Below, piece by piece: positions 10,518-22,612 of a DNA stretch of 31,369 nt (position 1 is its first letter; every line of letters begins with the position of its first letter). Both the position numbers and the translations under genes were made by a program. The DNA comes from Euprymna scolopes (taxonomy: Eukaryota > Mollusca > Cephalopoda > Sepiida > Sepiolidae). Below the pieces are notes generated by a model, which was given only the letters and a program-made list of their open reading frames with translations, had not been told where the DNA came from and did not search any database. Where the stretch lies: NCBI GenBank assembly GCA_024364805.1, contig CM044495.1, forward strand, positions 44,296,179 to 44,327,547, given 5' to 3'.

Positions 10518-10582
10518 TTCATTGTGTTTCTGTTGTATTTGCTTGCATCAATGTCCTAAATCTACATGTAAATAACATTTTT

Positions 10583-10806
10583 CCATTGTGCGGGCTTCCT
10601 TTTTGCCTCTTCAATTTAATTTTGTTAAACTTGCCGTGAACAGGATATTTCAATTAAAAGTCAAATATGAACAGGTAAAATCATAGTAGAATAAAAGGCT
10701 AATCAAATCAGGTATAGTCTATTTAAACAGTTATATAAAATTTAGCATGAATTTGCATTTTTTGAAAAAATATTACAAGTGTGGACTTTCTTTTTGCCCC
10801 CTGTGC
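10583..10806 (-). repeat. Tc1 right inverted repeat with two direct repeats
   Basis: On the minus strand the outer unit reads GGGGCAAAAAGAAAGTCCAC ACTTGTAAT, and the inner unit reads GGCAAAAAGGAAGCCCGCAC AATGG (10583-10608). The intervening TAATTGAAATATCCTGTTCA-type sequence matches the left repeat. Identity to the left arm is high but not perfect, consistent with an old insertion. Confidence 0.8.
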
Positions 10807-11433
10807 ATGTTCCCTAAAACTATTAAGGCAAAATAACACAAAGTATATATATTTTCTTTCATGTCCTGTTTTTATTCATGTTAGGAGCCATGTGAGTTTA
10901 AACGGTGCAATCAATAGTCCAAAAATCACAATCTATAAGTAGTCCGCGTCCTTAAAAATATTGCTTAATATATAATCAATTTCTCCCACCAAATACAATA
11001 ATAAAATATTCAGTTTCAATACAATTTTGCATGCTATTTTATGCCAGTGTCATTAACATTCTAAAGCCAGATTATTCTGCTTGATAGCAACAAACCGTTT
11101 TCGAGTTATTTTCTTGATTATCGATTTAACATAATACACTTTTCCAAATAATATCAGGAAATTCAAATAAATGTTAAACTTAATGTACATTTGATGTAAG
11201 GACGGAAGCGGGAGATAAGGGGAGCGTGGGTTTGGAATCTATCGAACGTAAAGCAATAATCAATTTTCTAGATACGCTTTATATAGAATAACGAATAAAC
11301 CCATCTGAATCAATTTCAAAATAAAGCTACCGACTTATAACATGTTTAGTTTAATATAGTTTTATACAAAATCCAATGTAAAGTAGATGGAAATATTTTA
11401 TCTCTTTTAAGGATTAAATGTGACATAAAAGTT
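10807..11433. other. AT-rich DNA, no gene seen
   Basis: About 630 bp without protein-like frames. A GC-richer patch at 11200-11240 (GGAAGCGGGAGATAAGGGG) is short and has no recognised role. Confidence 0.5.
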
Positions 11434-11434
11434 G

Positions 11435-11483
<49 letters not shown>

Positions 11484-11494
11484 TGTATGTATAT
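11434..11494. repeat. (CA)n(TA)n compound microsatellite
   Basis: About 8 CA units followed by about 15 TA units and a GCATGTATGTATATA tail. Confidence 0.95.

Positions 11495-13317
<1,823 letters not shown>

Positions 13318-13388
<71 letters not shown>
13318..13388. repeat. (CA)n(TA)n compound microsatellite
   Basis: About 17 CA units then about 18 TA units, directly abutting the left end of the fold-back element. Confidence 0.95.
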
Positions 13389-13390
<2 letters not shown>

Positions 13391-13925
13391 GATGTTGGAC
13401 CATGTTTACGATCCGACAGCCTCGTCAGAACTAACAGAAATGGTTGTTAGTATTTGGAATAAGTGTTTTAGAGGAAATGCGAGAAAAAAAGAGGGGGGAG
13501 TAGGAAATAATAAGGGGGAGGGACACGGGTATCAACGATCTTTCAGTTTTGAAGGTTCAAATACATTGCATTGTAATGTGAGTGTGGGTAAAGAAAAAAG
13601 AGAGGGAGGGGTAAGGTGAGGAGATGGGAGGAGTTTCAATTTTTAGGTTTAAATTTTGATTGCTGTACAAAAAACCTAAAAATTGAAACTCCCCCTCCTC
13701 ACCTTACCCCTCCCTCTCTTTTTTCTTTACCCACACACACAATCCAATCTAATGTATTTTAACCTTCAAAACTAGAAACATTGTCGATACCCGTCTTCCT
13801 CCCCCATATTATCTCCTACCCCCTCTTTTTTCTCGTATTTATTCTAAAACACTTCTTCCAAATACTAACAACGATTTCTGAAATGTCTGACGATGCTATT
13901 GGACCGTAAACATGGTCCAACATCA
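13389..13925. mobile_element. Fold-back (long inverted-repeat) element with polypurine arm
   Basis: The left arm (13389-13650) and right arm (13671-13925) are inverted copies around a 20-nt loop. Matching blocks include GATGTTGGACCATGTTTACG at the outer end, GTTGTTAGTATTTGGAA, AAGAGGGG blocks, GTAAAGAAAAAAGAGAGGGA followed by GGGGTAAGGTGAGGA, and AGTTTCAATTTTTAGGTTT at the hinge. Small indels separate the arms. The left arm is strongly G/A-rich, so the right arm is C/T-rich. No transposase is encoded, so if mobile it would be non-autonomous. No clear target duplication is seen, because the left flank is a (TA)n array. Confidence 0.85.
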
Positions 13926-14037
13926 GAAACATATGTAACCAAACAGATAAAACGGTAATAAAATAATAAAGCACATATTTGCTCTGCTATAGTATTGAAC
14001 ACTCTCTTCAGGTTTTTACTAATTACCAATTTTATCA

Positions 14038-14138
14038 AACATATATACACACACACACACATATATATATATTGTAAGATATATATGTATTGTTATGCAC
14101 ACATCGACGCGCACACACGCGCACACACATGCACGCAA

Positions 14139-14178
<40 letters not shown>

Positions 14179-14180
14179 TT
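14038..14180. repeat. Two (CA)n(TA)n microsatellites with a CACGCG-rich middle
   Basis: CA/TA array at about 14038-14072, a 25-bp spacer, then CACACGCGCACACACATGCACGC and another CA/TA array to 14180. Confidence 0.9.
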
Positions 14181-15133
14181 AAGTTTGTTTCTGAAATGTC
14201 GTTACTTTCAATGTATACCGTCTTGATTTAACGGGTCTAGATTGTTATTTTAAAACCATTCACTGTTAATTTTGAATTAAGCGCAATGTGTCTATTTAAT
14301 AGGGGCAGAGCATATATAGTGCAAAAAAACCCAAAACAATGTAAATAAACATGTAAATAAAAATGAAAACAACGGTAGAAAGGATCATAACAATAGTGAC
14401 AACCACAACTACTATACTGAAAATAGAAACACAACCAATCGTAATAGCTAAAACAACCGAAAAAAAAAACAAAGTAAAACTCAACCACTTTAGCAGTATG
14501 GATTAAGGAATTAAAGGAAAATAAAACTGAATATAAATTAAGACGGCCATTTTTTGATAAGGGGGAAATATAAACCTAGCAAATCGAAACGATTCAACCT
14601 ATGTATATTATAATCTTACCATATATTAATATCAAAAGAAAAATGATTAAACAAAAGACTAGATGTAATCCAAGGGTGTTTGTACACAAGCAAATATTTA
14701 ATTTCACGCACTAGATCAGATTAGCGAAAATGCAAGGGAGTTAATCACATATAAAAAATGATACCACGAGAGTGCCCTCCCCTGATAATATAATGCGAAT
14801 ATAATACGAATTCAATACGAATGAAAACGAATTAAAACAGTAAGCAAAAAAAAAAACAATATTAAAATAAATACGAATAAATATAGGAATAACATTATAT
14901 AAAATAAAATGATTGGAAAAAAACAAATAGGAAAACAGGGAAAATTAAAACGAAAATAAATTATTAATAAATAAAAAATAAAAATAAGAAAGTACGGGTT
15001 AAACCAGAAAACTATGTTTACATAACACCAAAAGATGGAGGAAATGAGGAAGTATGGATGTGGAAACGTTTTACCCGAATACGATGTCCAGCATGTTAAA
15101 CATATACCATTTGTTGTAAAAATCTAATGGATA
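14181..15133. other. A-rich low-complexity DNA, no gene seen
   Basis: Between about 14320 and 15000 the plus strand is strongly A-rich, with recurring AATACGAAT, AAAACGAA and AAATAAA words. The minus-strand phenylalanine/tyrosine-rich frames are a composition effect. No similarity to any protein is recognised. Confidence 0.6.
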
Positions 15134-15183
15134 AATATCTGAAGAAGTTGGTGGGGACAGGATATTTTTACGGAAACATAAAT
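15134..15183 (+). repeat. Exact 50-bp copy of Tc1 transposase 3' segment
   Basis: These 50 bases are identical to 10409-10458 inside the Tc1 transposase gene, and similarity stops abruptly on both sides. The insert is bounded by ATAAAT on both sides (15131-15136 and 15178-15183). The simplest pre-insertion sequence is therefore a single ATAAAT followed by CGTAAAATTG, and ATAAAT also ends the donor segment. That looks like a microhomology-mediated templated insertion and not transposition. Confidence 0.85.
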
Positions 15184-15640
15184 CGTAAAATTGCCAACTC
15201 ATTAATGAAACAGCTCTAATGGAAAATCCAGGAAATAAACGAAGGTTATAAAAATGAAAAGGGGAGTCTTTTAATTTTCAACAAACGTTTGCACTATTTA
15301 CAAGGACAGAGAGAGAGAGGGAGAGAGGCACATAGTGAGAGAGAGAGTGACTATAAAAAAGGGAAAGAGGCAATATAAAAACACATACTAATGTGTATAG
15401 ATTTCTTCCTTTTTTCAATAAGAATGATTAATCAATCTTTGAAGTTTGTAACCTTAAAAACTATACAAAAATATTTGTTATCATTCGTTAGAAAACCATC
15501 TAGTCAGTAAGTTATTTAATCACCCGCAATCCCTGCATCAACTCGCTCTCGAATTTACTATAGTACCAATAATTTATTTTTCAAGGGATCATAAGTTGTT
15601 TACCATGAAACACTGTTTCGGGGATTTATATATATATACA
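15184..15640. other. Non-coding DNA with a GA-rich patch
   Basis: A (GA)n-type purine tract lies at about 15306-15352, followed by ordinary AT-rich sequence. Nothing else supportable. Confidence 0.5.
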
Positions 15641-15775
15641 TATTGTAAACCAAATATTACCCTTTCAATCAATCTATTTATCGATCAATATATATATATG
15701 TAATGGTCAGAAAAATAGCCCTTTGAAAAAAGTATATATTACTATATTTTGGCTAATAATTAATATACCAACAAA

Positions 15776-15778
<3 letters not shown>
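15641..15778 (+). repeat. Duplicated unit, copy 1 (short internal TA run)
   Basis: It starts TTGTAAACCAAATATTACCC and continues through TTTCAATCAATCTATTTAT, a short (TA)n of about 6 units, then ATGGTCAGAAAAATAGCCCT and ATTTTGGCTAATAATTAATA. The same blocks in the same order and orientation recur at 16508-16727, with very few differences outside the TA run. Confidence 0.9.
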
Positions 15779-15835
<57 letters not shown>

Positions 15836-15837
15836 TA
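15779..15837. repeat. (TA)n microsatellite
   Basis: About 29 TA units with one AAT break, directly following copy 1 of the duplicated unit. Confidence 0.95.
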
Positions 15838-16507
15838 GTTGGGATTTTCTAAACTTATTATTTTTCATTATCTGCAAAGTTTTTATTGTTATCAATAATT
15901 CCATGGCATTCTAAATCTAGCGTTTAATCGTGTAATTTTAATTTAATTTTAATTATGTAGTATTCATAATGTTAATATAGGGATAGGGATATAATATTCA
16001 ATGAGATAAACGCAAATATTTCGGGGTTTTCCTGTTCTGGAATTTACCATCATTGTTATTGCATTTGGATCTTATCCATTCTTTCGCTTTTTCCAGTTTC
16101 CTGCTTTATTAATCCCGGTGAAACCCCTATAAACTGTTTCGGACTGTTAAATGCCTTTTTCATAAGAAATATGATAAAGTTCATAGTGCCTGTTTTCGTC
16201 TAATGCATTATTGTAAATTTTGCAAACTTTCCCCCTTTGATGGGAAGATTGCATTCCCTGAAACTCCATGAAATATTTGTTTCTTTTATACTACCCTTCT
16301 TATCAAATAATTAAAATTTTAGACACCTTACTGAGAGGTTTTTATTTAATTTGTTAATAAATATTGCAATTTATAATAACAAAATATTTATTTTATATTG
16401 TATTTAAGCTCTATCTCCCACATGGATGTGTTGAGCTTTTACGCCCTGTTGGATTATTATATAAATATATTATATTTACATCCATTATAAGTTTGCATTT
16501 TTCTATT
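15838..16507. other. AT-rich DNA, no gene seen
   Basis: About 670 bp between the two duplicated units. No protein-like frame; the tail TTTAATTTTAATTTAATTTTAA near 15935-15953 is simple sequence. Confidence 0.5.
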
Positions 16508-16727
<220 letters not shown>

Positions 16728-17340
16728 TTAACTTTGTCACATATAAGTCACCCCTTTGCTACACCCAGCTTATTTAAAGAAGGTATTTAAAGAAGGTAGT
16801 CTAAGTCTCCATCACATACTTAGGTCAGCATCTCTACCGTAAGCATACAGTCTTCAAGGTGTTGTCTGATAGAATCCTGAACAACAATATGATATGTGAA
16901 AAACGCGCCATATTTGTACTGATAGTGAAGCGATTTATGCTGATCCTAATTGCATTTAACTAGTATTTTCTGTAGATTGCAATTCTAGAGGCAGACCATG
17001 TCCAGATATAAACACATTAAGATTGCTGAGAAACATATGACCTGCTCGCCGCTAGTTTCTCTATCTTACGTCCACCAAAAGTAGACAGAAACTAAATATA
17101 TACATTTAAACTAACACTCTCGGCTTTCAAAAGTTCTAGGCGTTATGCAAATACATATGCAAATACATACAGACACCAGTATAATGAGAAATAACTTGGT
17201 GTTTACGACGCGTATCACATTTTTAAACAATAAGCTATCCACGTATTGCACTAAAGTATGAATGTAATAAAAACCAGAGATGCACTGACTTTACTTTTGT
17301 CTAGAATCGTTATGAGACTTATTGGCTTTATTAACTCGGC
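16728..17340. other. No gene seen; two tiny tandem duplications
   Basis: TATTTAAAGAAGG occurs twice in a row at 16771-16796, and GCAAATACATA occurs twice near 17147-17168. No coding signal. Confidence 0.5.
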
Positions 17341-17367
17341 TTTTTTTTTTTTTTTTTTTTTTTTTTT
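17341..17367. repeat. Poly(T) run
   Basis: A homopolymer of about 27 T directly left of Penelope-like copy B. It could be a remnant of a minus-strand poly(A) tail of another retroelement, or slippage. Confidence 0.9.
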
Positions 17368-17379
17368 GGAGAAAGGGGT

Positions 17380-17713
17380 CGATAGCTGAGATTTACATTT
17401 GGGACATAGTTGCTGATTCTCTGTTTTCAATGTGGTCCTTGACGTTGTATCAAATTTTACAGTTTACAAAGGTGCTGAGTTCAATCCTGAACGAAGGCAG
17501 TGAAAAAGTAACATTGGAAACATAGAATCAGCAACTATGTCCACAAGCCTAGCTGGAATCCGAACACGGTACCCCCGTAATAATAATAAATGGTTGGGTT
17601 CGAGACTCCTAACAAACGGTTCACCTGACGAAGGCCGGAGGACAAAACGGCCGAAACGTTGTGACAATAACAACCAAGATGAGGAAGTCAGTCCGACAAT
17701 CTCAATCAATGAA
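17380..17713 (+). mobile_element. Penelope-like terminal fragment, copy B, with inverted 5' piece
   Basis: The segment 17433-17713 matches the minus strand of 7998-8310 throughout (GACGTTGTATCAAA, GGTGCTGAGTTCAATCCTGA, CCCCCGTAATAATAATAAA, CTCCTAACAAACGGTT, the ribozyme-like core and the shared end TCAATCAATGAA). Immediately upstream, 17402-17432 is an inverted copy of 17509-17540 (GGACATAGTTGCTGATTC against GAATCAGCAACTATGT), so the 5' side folds back. Penelope-like insertions are known to be 5' truncated with partial, sometimes inverted, terminal-repeat pieces. No coding part remains. Confidence 0.65.
17610..17690 (+). ncRNA. Hammerhead-ribozyme-like motif, copy B
   Basis: CTGACGA at 17625-17631 is followed by AGGCCG and a CGGCC partner, then GAAAC (17653-17657) and GTTGTGACAATAACAACC, where GTTGT pairs with ACAAC. 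CTGANGA and GAAA are both intact. The distal arm differs from copy A by a few bases, and I do not see a stem I. It could be a decayed or dimer-dependent ribozyme; activity is not shown by sequence alone. Confidence 0.48.
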
Positions 17714-17821
17714 CTATCCATTATATTTATATTATACAATTTAAACAGACATCCATACCCCACTTCATATAAAGTGAAATCTATATTTAATTTTATATTT
17801 AACTATGTTTATCAAATTTAT

Positions 17822-18205
17822 TAGGTAGGTGCAAAAATAATGTCGTTTTTTATGTCCGACGTCAAGAAAATCATAACTTCTTTCATAATAAACTTTATTA
17901 CTCGAAATTAGAAACATTAGAATCGACATATTTTTGCCAACAAGAAACAAGTTTACTTATCCAATTAGCACTGAAAAACGCAGAGGTGGAAGCGATGAAC
18001 TCATTGAAGGCCGATTTGGCATCATCTCGGCTGTTGAAGCAATTTTCGTGCAGTAAGTTATCGAGCTGCGTAAACAAGTGATACTCGTGGGGTGAGAAGT
18101 CCGGTGAATATGGGAGATGAGGCAGAGTCTCGTGGTTCAATTCGTTCAGCTTCTGCAGGGATAGCTGAGAAACATGCAAGCGAGCGTTGTATATTTTTGT
18201 TTATT
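17822..18205 (-). mobile_element. mariner transposon 3' fragment
   Basis: The element terminus at 17822 reads TTAGGTAGGTGCAAAAATAA, which resembles the well-known mariner end TTAGGTTGGTGCAAAAGTAA. On the minus strand the transposase C-terminus runs into it. The 5' half of the transposase and the other terminal repeat are not found in the neighbourhood, so this is a truncated copy. Confidence 0.85.
17898..18203 (-). pseudogene. mariner transposase C-terminal fragment
   Basis: The minus frame reads YNARLHVSQLSLQKLNEL, then NHETLPHLPYSPDFSPHEYH and LFTQLDNLLHENCFNSRDDA, ending DSNVSNFE. The family pattern is HDNARPH.....LQKL, YSPDLSP.DYHLF and a WQK.ID..G.YF end. Two catalytic Asp positions look changed: Tyr in YNAR (family DNAR) and Glu in HEYHLF (family DYHLF). 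Only about the last 100 of roughly 345 residues are left and there is no proper start, so the copy cannot make active transposase. Confidence 0.85.
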
Positions 18206-19799
18206 ACATTGTACAGAAAATAGTTAAAAGGACACCGTCCCTCCAATGTCAAGAATGGCATCTTAAATAATAACGTTATTCTTTGAGCGCGGTACCTTCT
18301 ATGCATAAGTACCAAACTTTGTTATTGTTAACATATACGATGCTTAAGGCTGATAATAGAAAAAGCAAAAATAAATTAATGCATTTTTTACTTAGTACTT
18401 CGTCAAGTTATTTCTGGTTTACATAAACTAATAAATCTAAGATTAAAAAAAAATAATTGGTCCATTATATTTCGTGATCATAAATTAATAAACACTTCTC
18501 ATTTCATTATAATTAGTTGATTTCCTGAATTTAGTCCATTTTTGAGTTAAGTGGAGAAATAAACATGTTCATACATTCTGGGAATTGGCCATTTATATTG
18601 CACGAATCTAAAGTTCCCCATGTAAAGGTTCGGTTTCTAAATAATAACGTAAGTATTTCATCACGGTCCGTAGTATGCATAAATAGTTTTTTTTTTCATT
18701 ATTTGATATTATGGAAAAAAATACGCAATATCACTAAAAATACTTTTGTAAAAATCGTATTAATAACAATCCAAAAGTTATCTCCTCAAATTACATTTCA
18801 GTTAATTCGTAAACAAGTCAGGTGGCATTTTGACTGGGTGCAAAGTGCAGTATCTGTTCTGATACTACACTATTTTTCTGTCCTCGGTCAGTAGAAAAGA
18901 AATAATTCTAGACTGAGTTATTTAAAAAAAAATGTTCCTATTCAGAGTGCACGATTTTGGGAGCTAGATTGCCCCCAAATTAAAAAAACTGACCTTGTGT
19001 CTGACTTTGTTCTCGAAGAGAGGCAAGTAATCAAAGAAAAGTAAGCCATTTTAATATTTTTTAAAAGAAAAAAATATTAAATTTTATCATTTTAAACATT
19101 CACAACATTTATTTCTATAAGAATTAAGTTAAATTAATAATTTAATGACCAGTTAACGATACCGCATAAGCTAACACTGTTGAACATAAGGCTGATTTTT
19201 TACATCGATACTTTTTTTGAGTTGCCGCCCCCATTTATTACAACAGAATTCGTGACTCGCTTAGTCGTAAAATTTCATTTGTTATATAAAACATAGATAA
19301 GTGGTTTTTGGAATATGTTATCTTCGTTCTGTAACGATTACGTACATAATGCAGACTTTTCTGTATTTTCCTTATGTTTAATTACCGCCATAAGTGCCAA
19401 TTTGAATAAGCACCCAAAATTAATTTCATTTAAATTTCTTCGTAAACGAGTCAGCTAGTTTTATATTTTGTTTGTTGTTGAAAAAATATTTGAGAAACAT
19501 TACATTCACAGTACTTAGTATTTTTTATAACAATTTAGTTCAGTTTCGATACCGTTATTAATAAGTTGATTTGACGGGCGTTTAGGAAATTGCCCCCTTC
19601 TTCTAAATTCCACAATTTACATTCTTTTTTTCTTCTTTTTTCACGTTAATCTCATCGTTTACGAACTTAATTTTCACTTTAAAAATCAACAAAAAATAAT
19701 TGAAACTTTTTATATGACTTTGACCATCCGGAATCAGTTTTCAATTATAACGTTCTACTAAATTGAACAGCTACTTTGTGACCATCTCTTTTACGTTGT
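18206..19799. other. AT-rich DNA, no gene seen
   Basis: About 1.6 kb without supported features. Frames of up to about 110 residues (for example 18565-18894) have no recognisable motif and a composition like the surroundings. Scattered GCCCCC words (18973, 19228, 19593) are not arranged as a clear repeat. Confidence 0.5.
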
Positions 19800-20445
19800 C
19801 GTCAAATCCTGGTGAAAATGAACAAACGGTGCAGTTTTATGACTTAAATTATGTAAATTTGAGTGCTGCACCATGCAAAAAAAAAAAGAAAATAAATTAT
19901 TAAGTCCATTATGTGCGCCTCACCATTTAGTCCTAAAAGTCCCCAAGATCTTAACATATTTTAATTTGAGTTCAGCACTATGCAAAACAGCTAAATAGAC
20001 ATGCAGAGAAAATTCTGGATAAATATGGTAAAATAGTTCCAAAAATGGAGTGATTTCTTTTAGCCCGGAAAGAGTCCTTGGGGCACACCAAGAGTTGTTC
20101 GCAAAGTATAGACAAAATTATGTAGAAATCAGCTAGTTATAACTTTCCAGAATGTTTTATTAAAATCCAAGGCATATTTATATTTAATAAGCACAAACGT
20201 GTCAATTTTATTCATTTTAACAGAAAAGATACCCCTGGGGGAGGAGACAAGCGGAGGTTTCCCAGAAAATCCGTTCCGTTACTTTTTTTTTATCATATTA
20301 TGTTTAATGTTTGTGCAAAATTTCAAAAAGTGCCATAGGCGTAGTCATTGAGAAAAAGTGCGAACAGACAAACAGACGAAAGGACAAACGAACAAAGTGA
20401 ATTTACAGGTCCACCCCCTTTTGTCGGGGGACCAATAAAGTTATT
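19800..20445 (+). repeat. Degenerate dispersed-repeat-like block
   Basis: A block TTTGAGTGCTGCACCATGCAAAA near 19858 recurs in diverged form near 19970 (TTTGAGTTCAGCACTATGCAAAA), about 113 bp apart. The right part ends with TTTGTGCAAAATTTCAAAAAG near 20311, a run of ACAGACAAACAGACGAAAGGACAAACGAAC near 20364 and a CCCCCTTTTGTCGGGGG hairpin at 20414-20430. The 'caaaatttca ... acagacaaac' ending is familiar from dispersed invertebrate repeats, but I cannot name the family. Confidence 0.35.
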
Positions 20446-20954
20446 TGAAGTACTTTATTAAGACATATATATATTCAGTTTGGAATTTAACTTAAAAACT
20501 TACATTCTGTTTCCATATTACTCGAAGAGGATTCTGAAGAGTGTGAACGAATAATGGATATCTTCGTTTTTACTTTACTATTGTCTCTTATTGATTGAGA
20601 GAAAAAAAATTTGCAAGTTCGATATTTTTGCACTGAATCCAGATGAATGAGATCGATATCTTTCGAAAGAGGAATCTAATAAACTTTTGCGCTGCTGTGC
20701 GAGACGTTGGGGAAAATATAATCAAGACGGACATAATAATATCGACAATTATTCACGGTATCTTTTATTTTCCTTTTTTTATCTTCTTGTCGGCATTCCG
20801 GAAAGAAAGCACACGATATTATTCATAAATTATTGTAAGGAAAACCAGTAATTAATTTTACAAAGTATGTAAACAATAAATTGGGTTCTAATGTTTGCAA
20901 TTAATGCCATTTGCCGGTGATTTTTATTGAATCATTTTATCAAACGAGGGAAAC
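20446..20954. other. AT-rich DNA, no gene seen
   Basis: About 510 bp; the 61-residue frame at 20643-20828 has no recognised feature. Confidence 0.5.
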
Positions 20955-21599
20955 AATATTTTTTTAAATTCCATTTTTACCCCAAACAAGGCACAGTGAC
21001 ATGTCGATGTAGGGGGCTACTATCAAGGACATAAGCTGCAGGGATACTAGGTAGGGAGTTGAGCAGCAAGATGTTTGTTCACATTTCACTTGAACTTCTA
21101 CATGTCAGTACAGTTGGGAAAAAAAAGGAACCCGGAAGAAAGTTCCAAAGTCTAGCAGTTCTGAGGAAGTAACTAATAGGGTAGAAGACTTTCTTGTATC
21201 TAGGGATCTCGACTGTGAAAGGATGGAATTTTGCTGATTGTCGGGGGTTTGAAGGTATATACCTCGAGGAGGTACAAGGGTTTGTAGTTCGTCAAAGCAT
21301 CCGCCTTTTTAATAGGTACAGTACAAGCAGAGGAATATCACATTTTATCCATGGGACAGAGGCTAAAGCTCAGATGACTGTTAAAGACCTATCAGGTGGG
21401 CGACTCTCTTTTGAACCCTGTGCAATAGAGGCCCAAGCATAGCCCCCCTGCTGTACACCTGCATTTATATCATATCATTTAGATGCATTACAGTTGAGGT
21501 CAATCTGGATGCTTATCTAATATAAGAAGGATCTGGTTATGTTAAGTATTAGTCCAGTATTATAGTATAGTCTGATTTTCCGGACATTATCGTGTCAAG

Positions 21600-22313
21600 G
21601 CATTTGTTGTAAAGGTTAGAGAGCACTGGAGCAATCTCAGTGGGTCATTTTTTTAATAGCACAGCCGGGATGAGATCGTGCCCACATGATTTTGTGATAT
21701 CTAGGTGTTTTATGACACCATGTACTTGTGATGAGATGTTTTTAATTGACCTAGTGTGGCGTCTGTCCGCAAAGGAAAGTCAGGGAGGGAATGGTGTGCC
21801 GGGTATATTGTGGAGTTCGAAGCAAACTGACTGGCGAGCAGGTTAGCCTTCTCGGTTGCGTCATAGTTGTTGGATATTGGGGGAATTTTTGATTTCCCTT
21901 TAATAATACACTATGGTAGATATTCTCAGAAATAACGGATTTCTTAATCTCTGTGGTTCGATGTATTTTTTGGTGGTTTCGGTATATTCTCTCTTAGCTG
22001 TCGCTATTTTTTTCTTAAAATTACTTCTAGTTTCTGTTTGTACTGGACTTACGCCGGTTAAATCTCTTGTATGCATGCTGCTTTGTGCAATGGCAGATGC
22101 ACAAATAGAAGTAAATTATTGGGGAGAGTTGGGTTTGCCATAGAATTTCCGCGTGGGAACATTTACTTTAATTGCCGTTTTGAACCATTCCCTGGTCTTA
22201 TTTTCGCAGTCTTCAACAGCAAGTAAAAAGAAATTTCCCCATATGACATCTCTGATGATATCTCTGATAGCTTCCCAGTCAGCTTTCTTATAAACCCGTG
22301 TCATTTTGAGCAA
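21600..22313 (-). pseudogene. LINE B linker and pre-RT fragment
   Basis: The minus frame 22313 to 22116 reads YKKADWEAIRDIIRDVIWGN, then VEDCENKTREWFKTAIKVNV and PTRKFYGKPNSPQ. This is the endonuclease-RT linker that in LINEs of this type ends in an I..NVPTRKF..KP block. Further down, in broken frames, come RSNFKKKIATAKREY, SFADRRHTRSIKN and CGHDLIPAVLLKK, the last matching CGPDLIPAVLLKK of LINE C. Confidence 0.65.
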
Positions 22314-22612
22314 TGGCTCTTCAGTTTGGGGTTGACAATTAAGGGGATTTCTATCATTATCACAAAAAGATCAGGATTCCCCAGTGGGCTATGGACATTC
22401 ATTATACAATCATCGTGAACTGTAGTTAGAAATAGACCAAGGCGTGAGGCATGCTGATCTTGCTGATCTTAGAAACGTGTCGGAAACGTAGCCGTCTGTG
22501 ATAGGGAATAAGATATATAGAAGTTATGTTTTATGCTACCAGCTGTGTCTATGTAAGTAGAGAATCCAATACAATTTCATTGTTGGACATTGATGCCACG
22601 AAATACATATAC

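Larger units (their letters stand above)
9150..10806 (+). mobile_element. Tc1 family DNA transposon, decayed, nearly full length
   Basis: The element is about 1.66 kb and has long inverted repeats at both ends (9150-9376 and 10583-10806). Between them is a transposase gene with the order paired HTH, FSDE, QDNAP and PIENVW typical of the DD34E Tc1 group. A TA dinucleotide precedes the left end (9148-9149); the right TA is not clear, so the outermost few bases are uncertain. The length and the IR/DR arrangement fit Tc1 elements of the Sleeping Beauty-like layout. Multiple stops and frame changes in the transposase make it inactive. Both ends are still well matched. Confidence 0.88.

Noticed and set aside
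13392-13619. 75-codon frame inside the fold-back element
   Set aside because: It lies wholly in one purine-rich arm and has no similarity; the arm structure explains the lack of stops.
14237-14488. Minus-strand frame rich in Phe, Tyr and Cys resembling a membrane protein
   Set aside because: The plus strand is A-rich low-complexity DNA, which forces Phe/Tyr/Ile on the other strand.
17464-17763. 99-codon minus frame and 95-codon plus frame over Penelope-like copy B
   Set aside because: Both cross the terminal repeat and ribozyme-like core. Copy A has stops in the equivalent frames, so they are not conserved coding sequence.
20400-20445. Rho-independent terminator at the CCCCCTTTTGTCGGGGG hairpin
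   Set aside because: The setting is eukaryotic, no gene lies upstream and no T-run follows. It is more likely part of a dispersed repeat.
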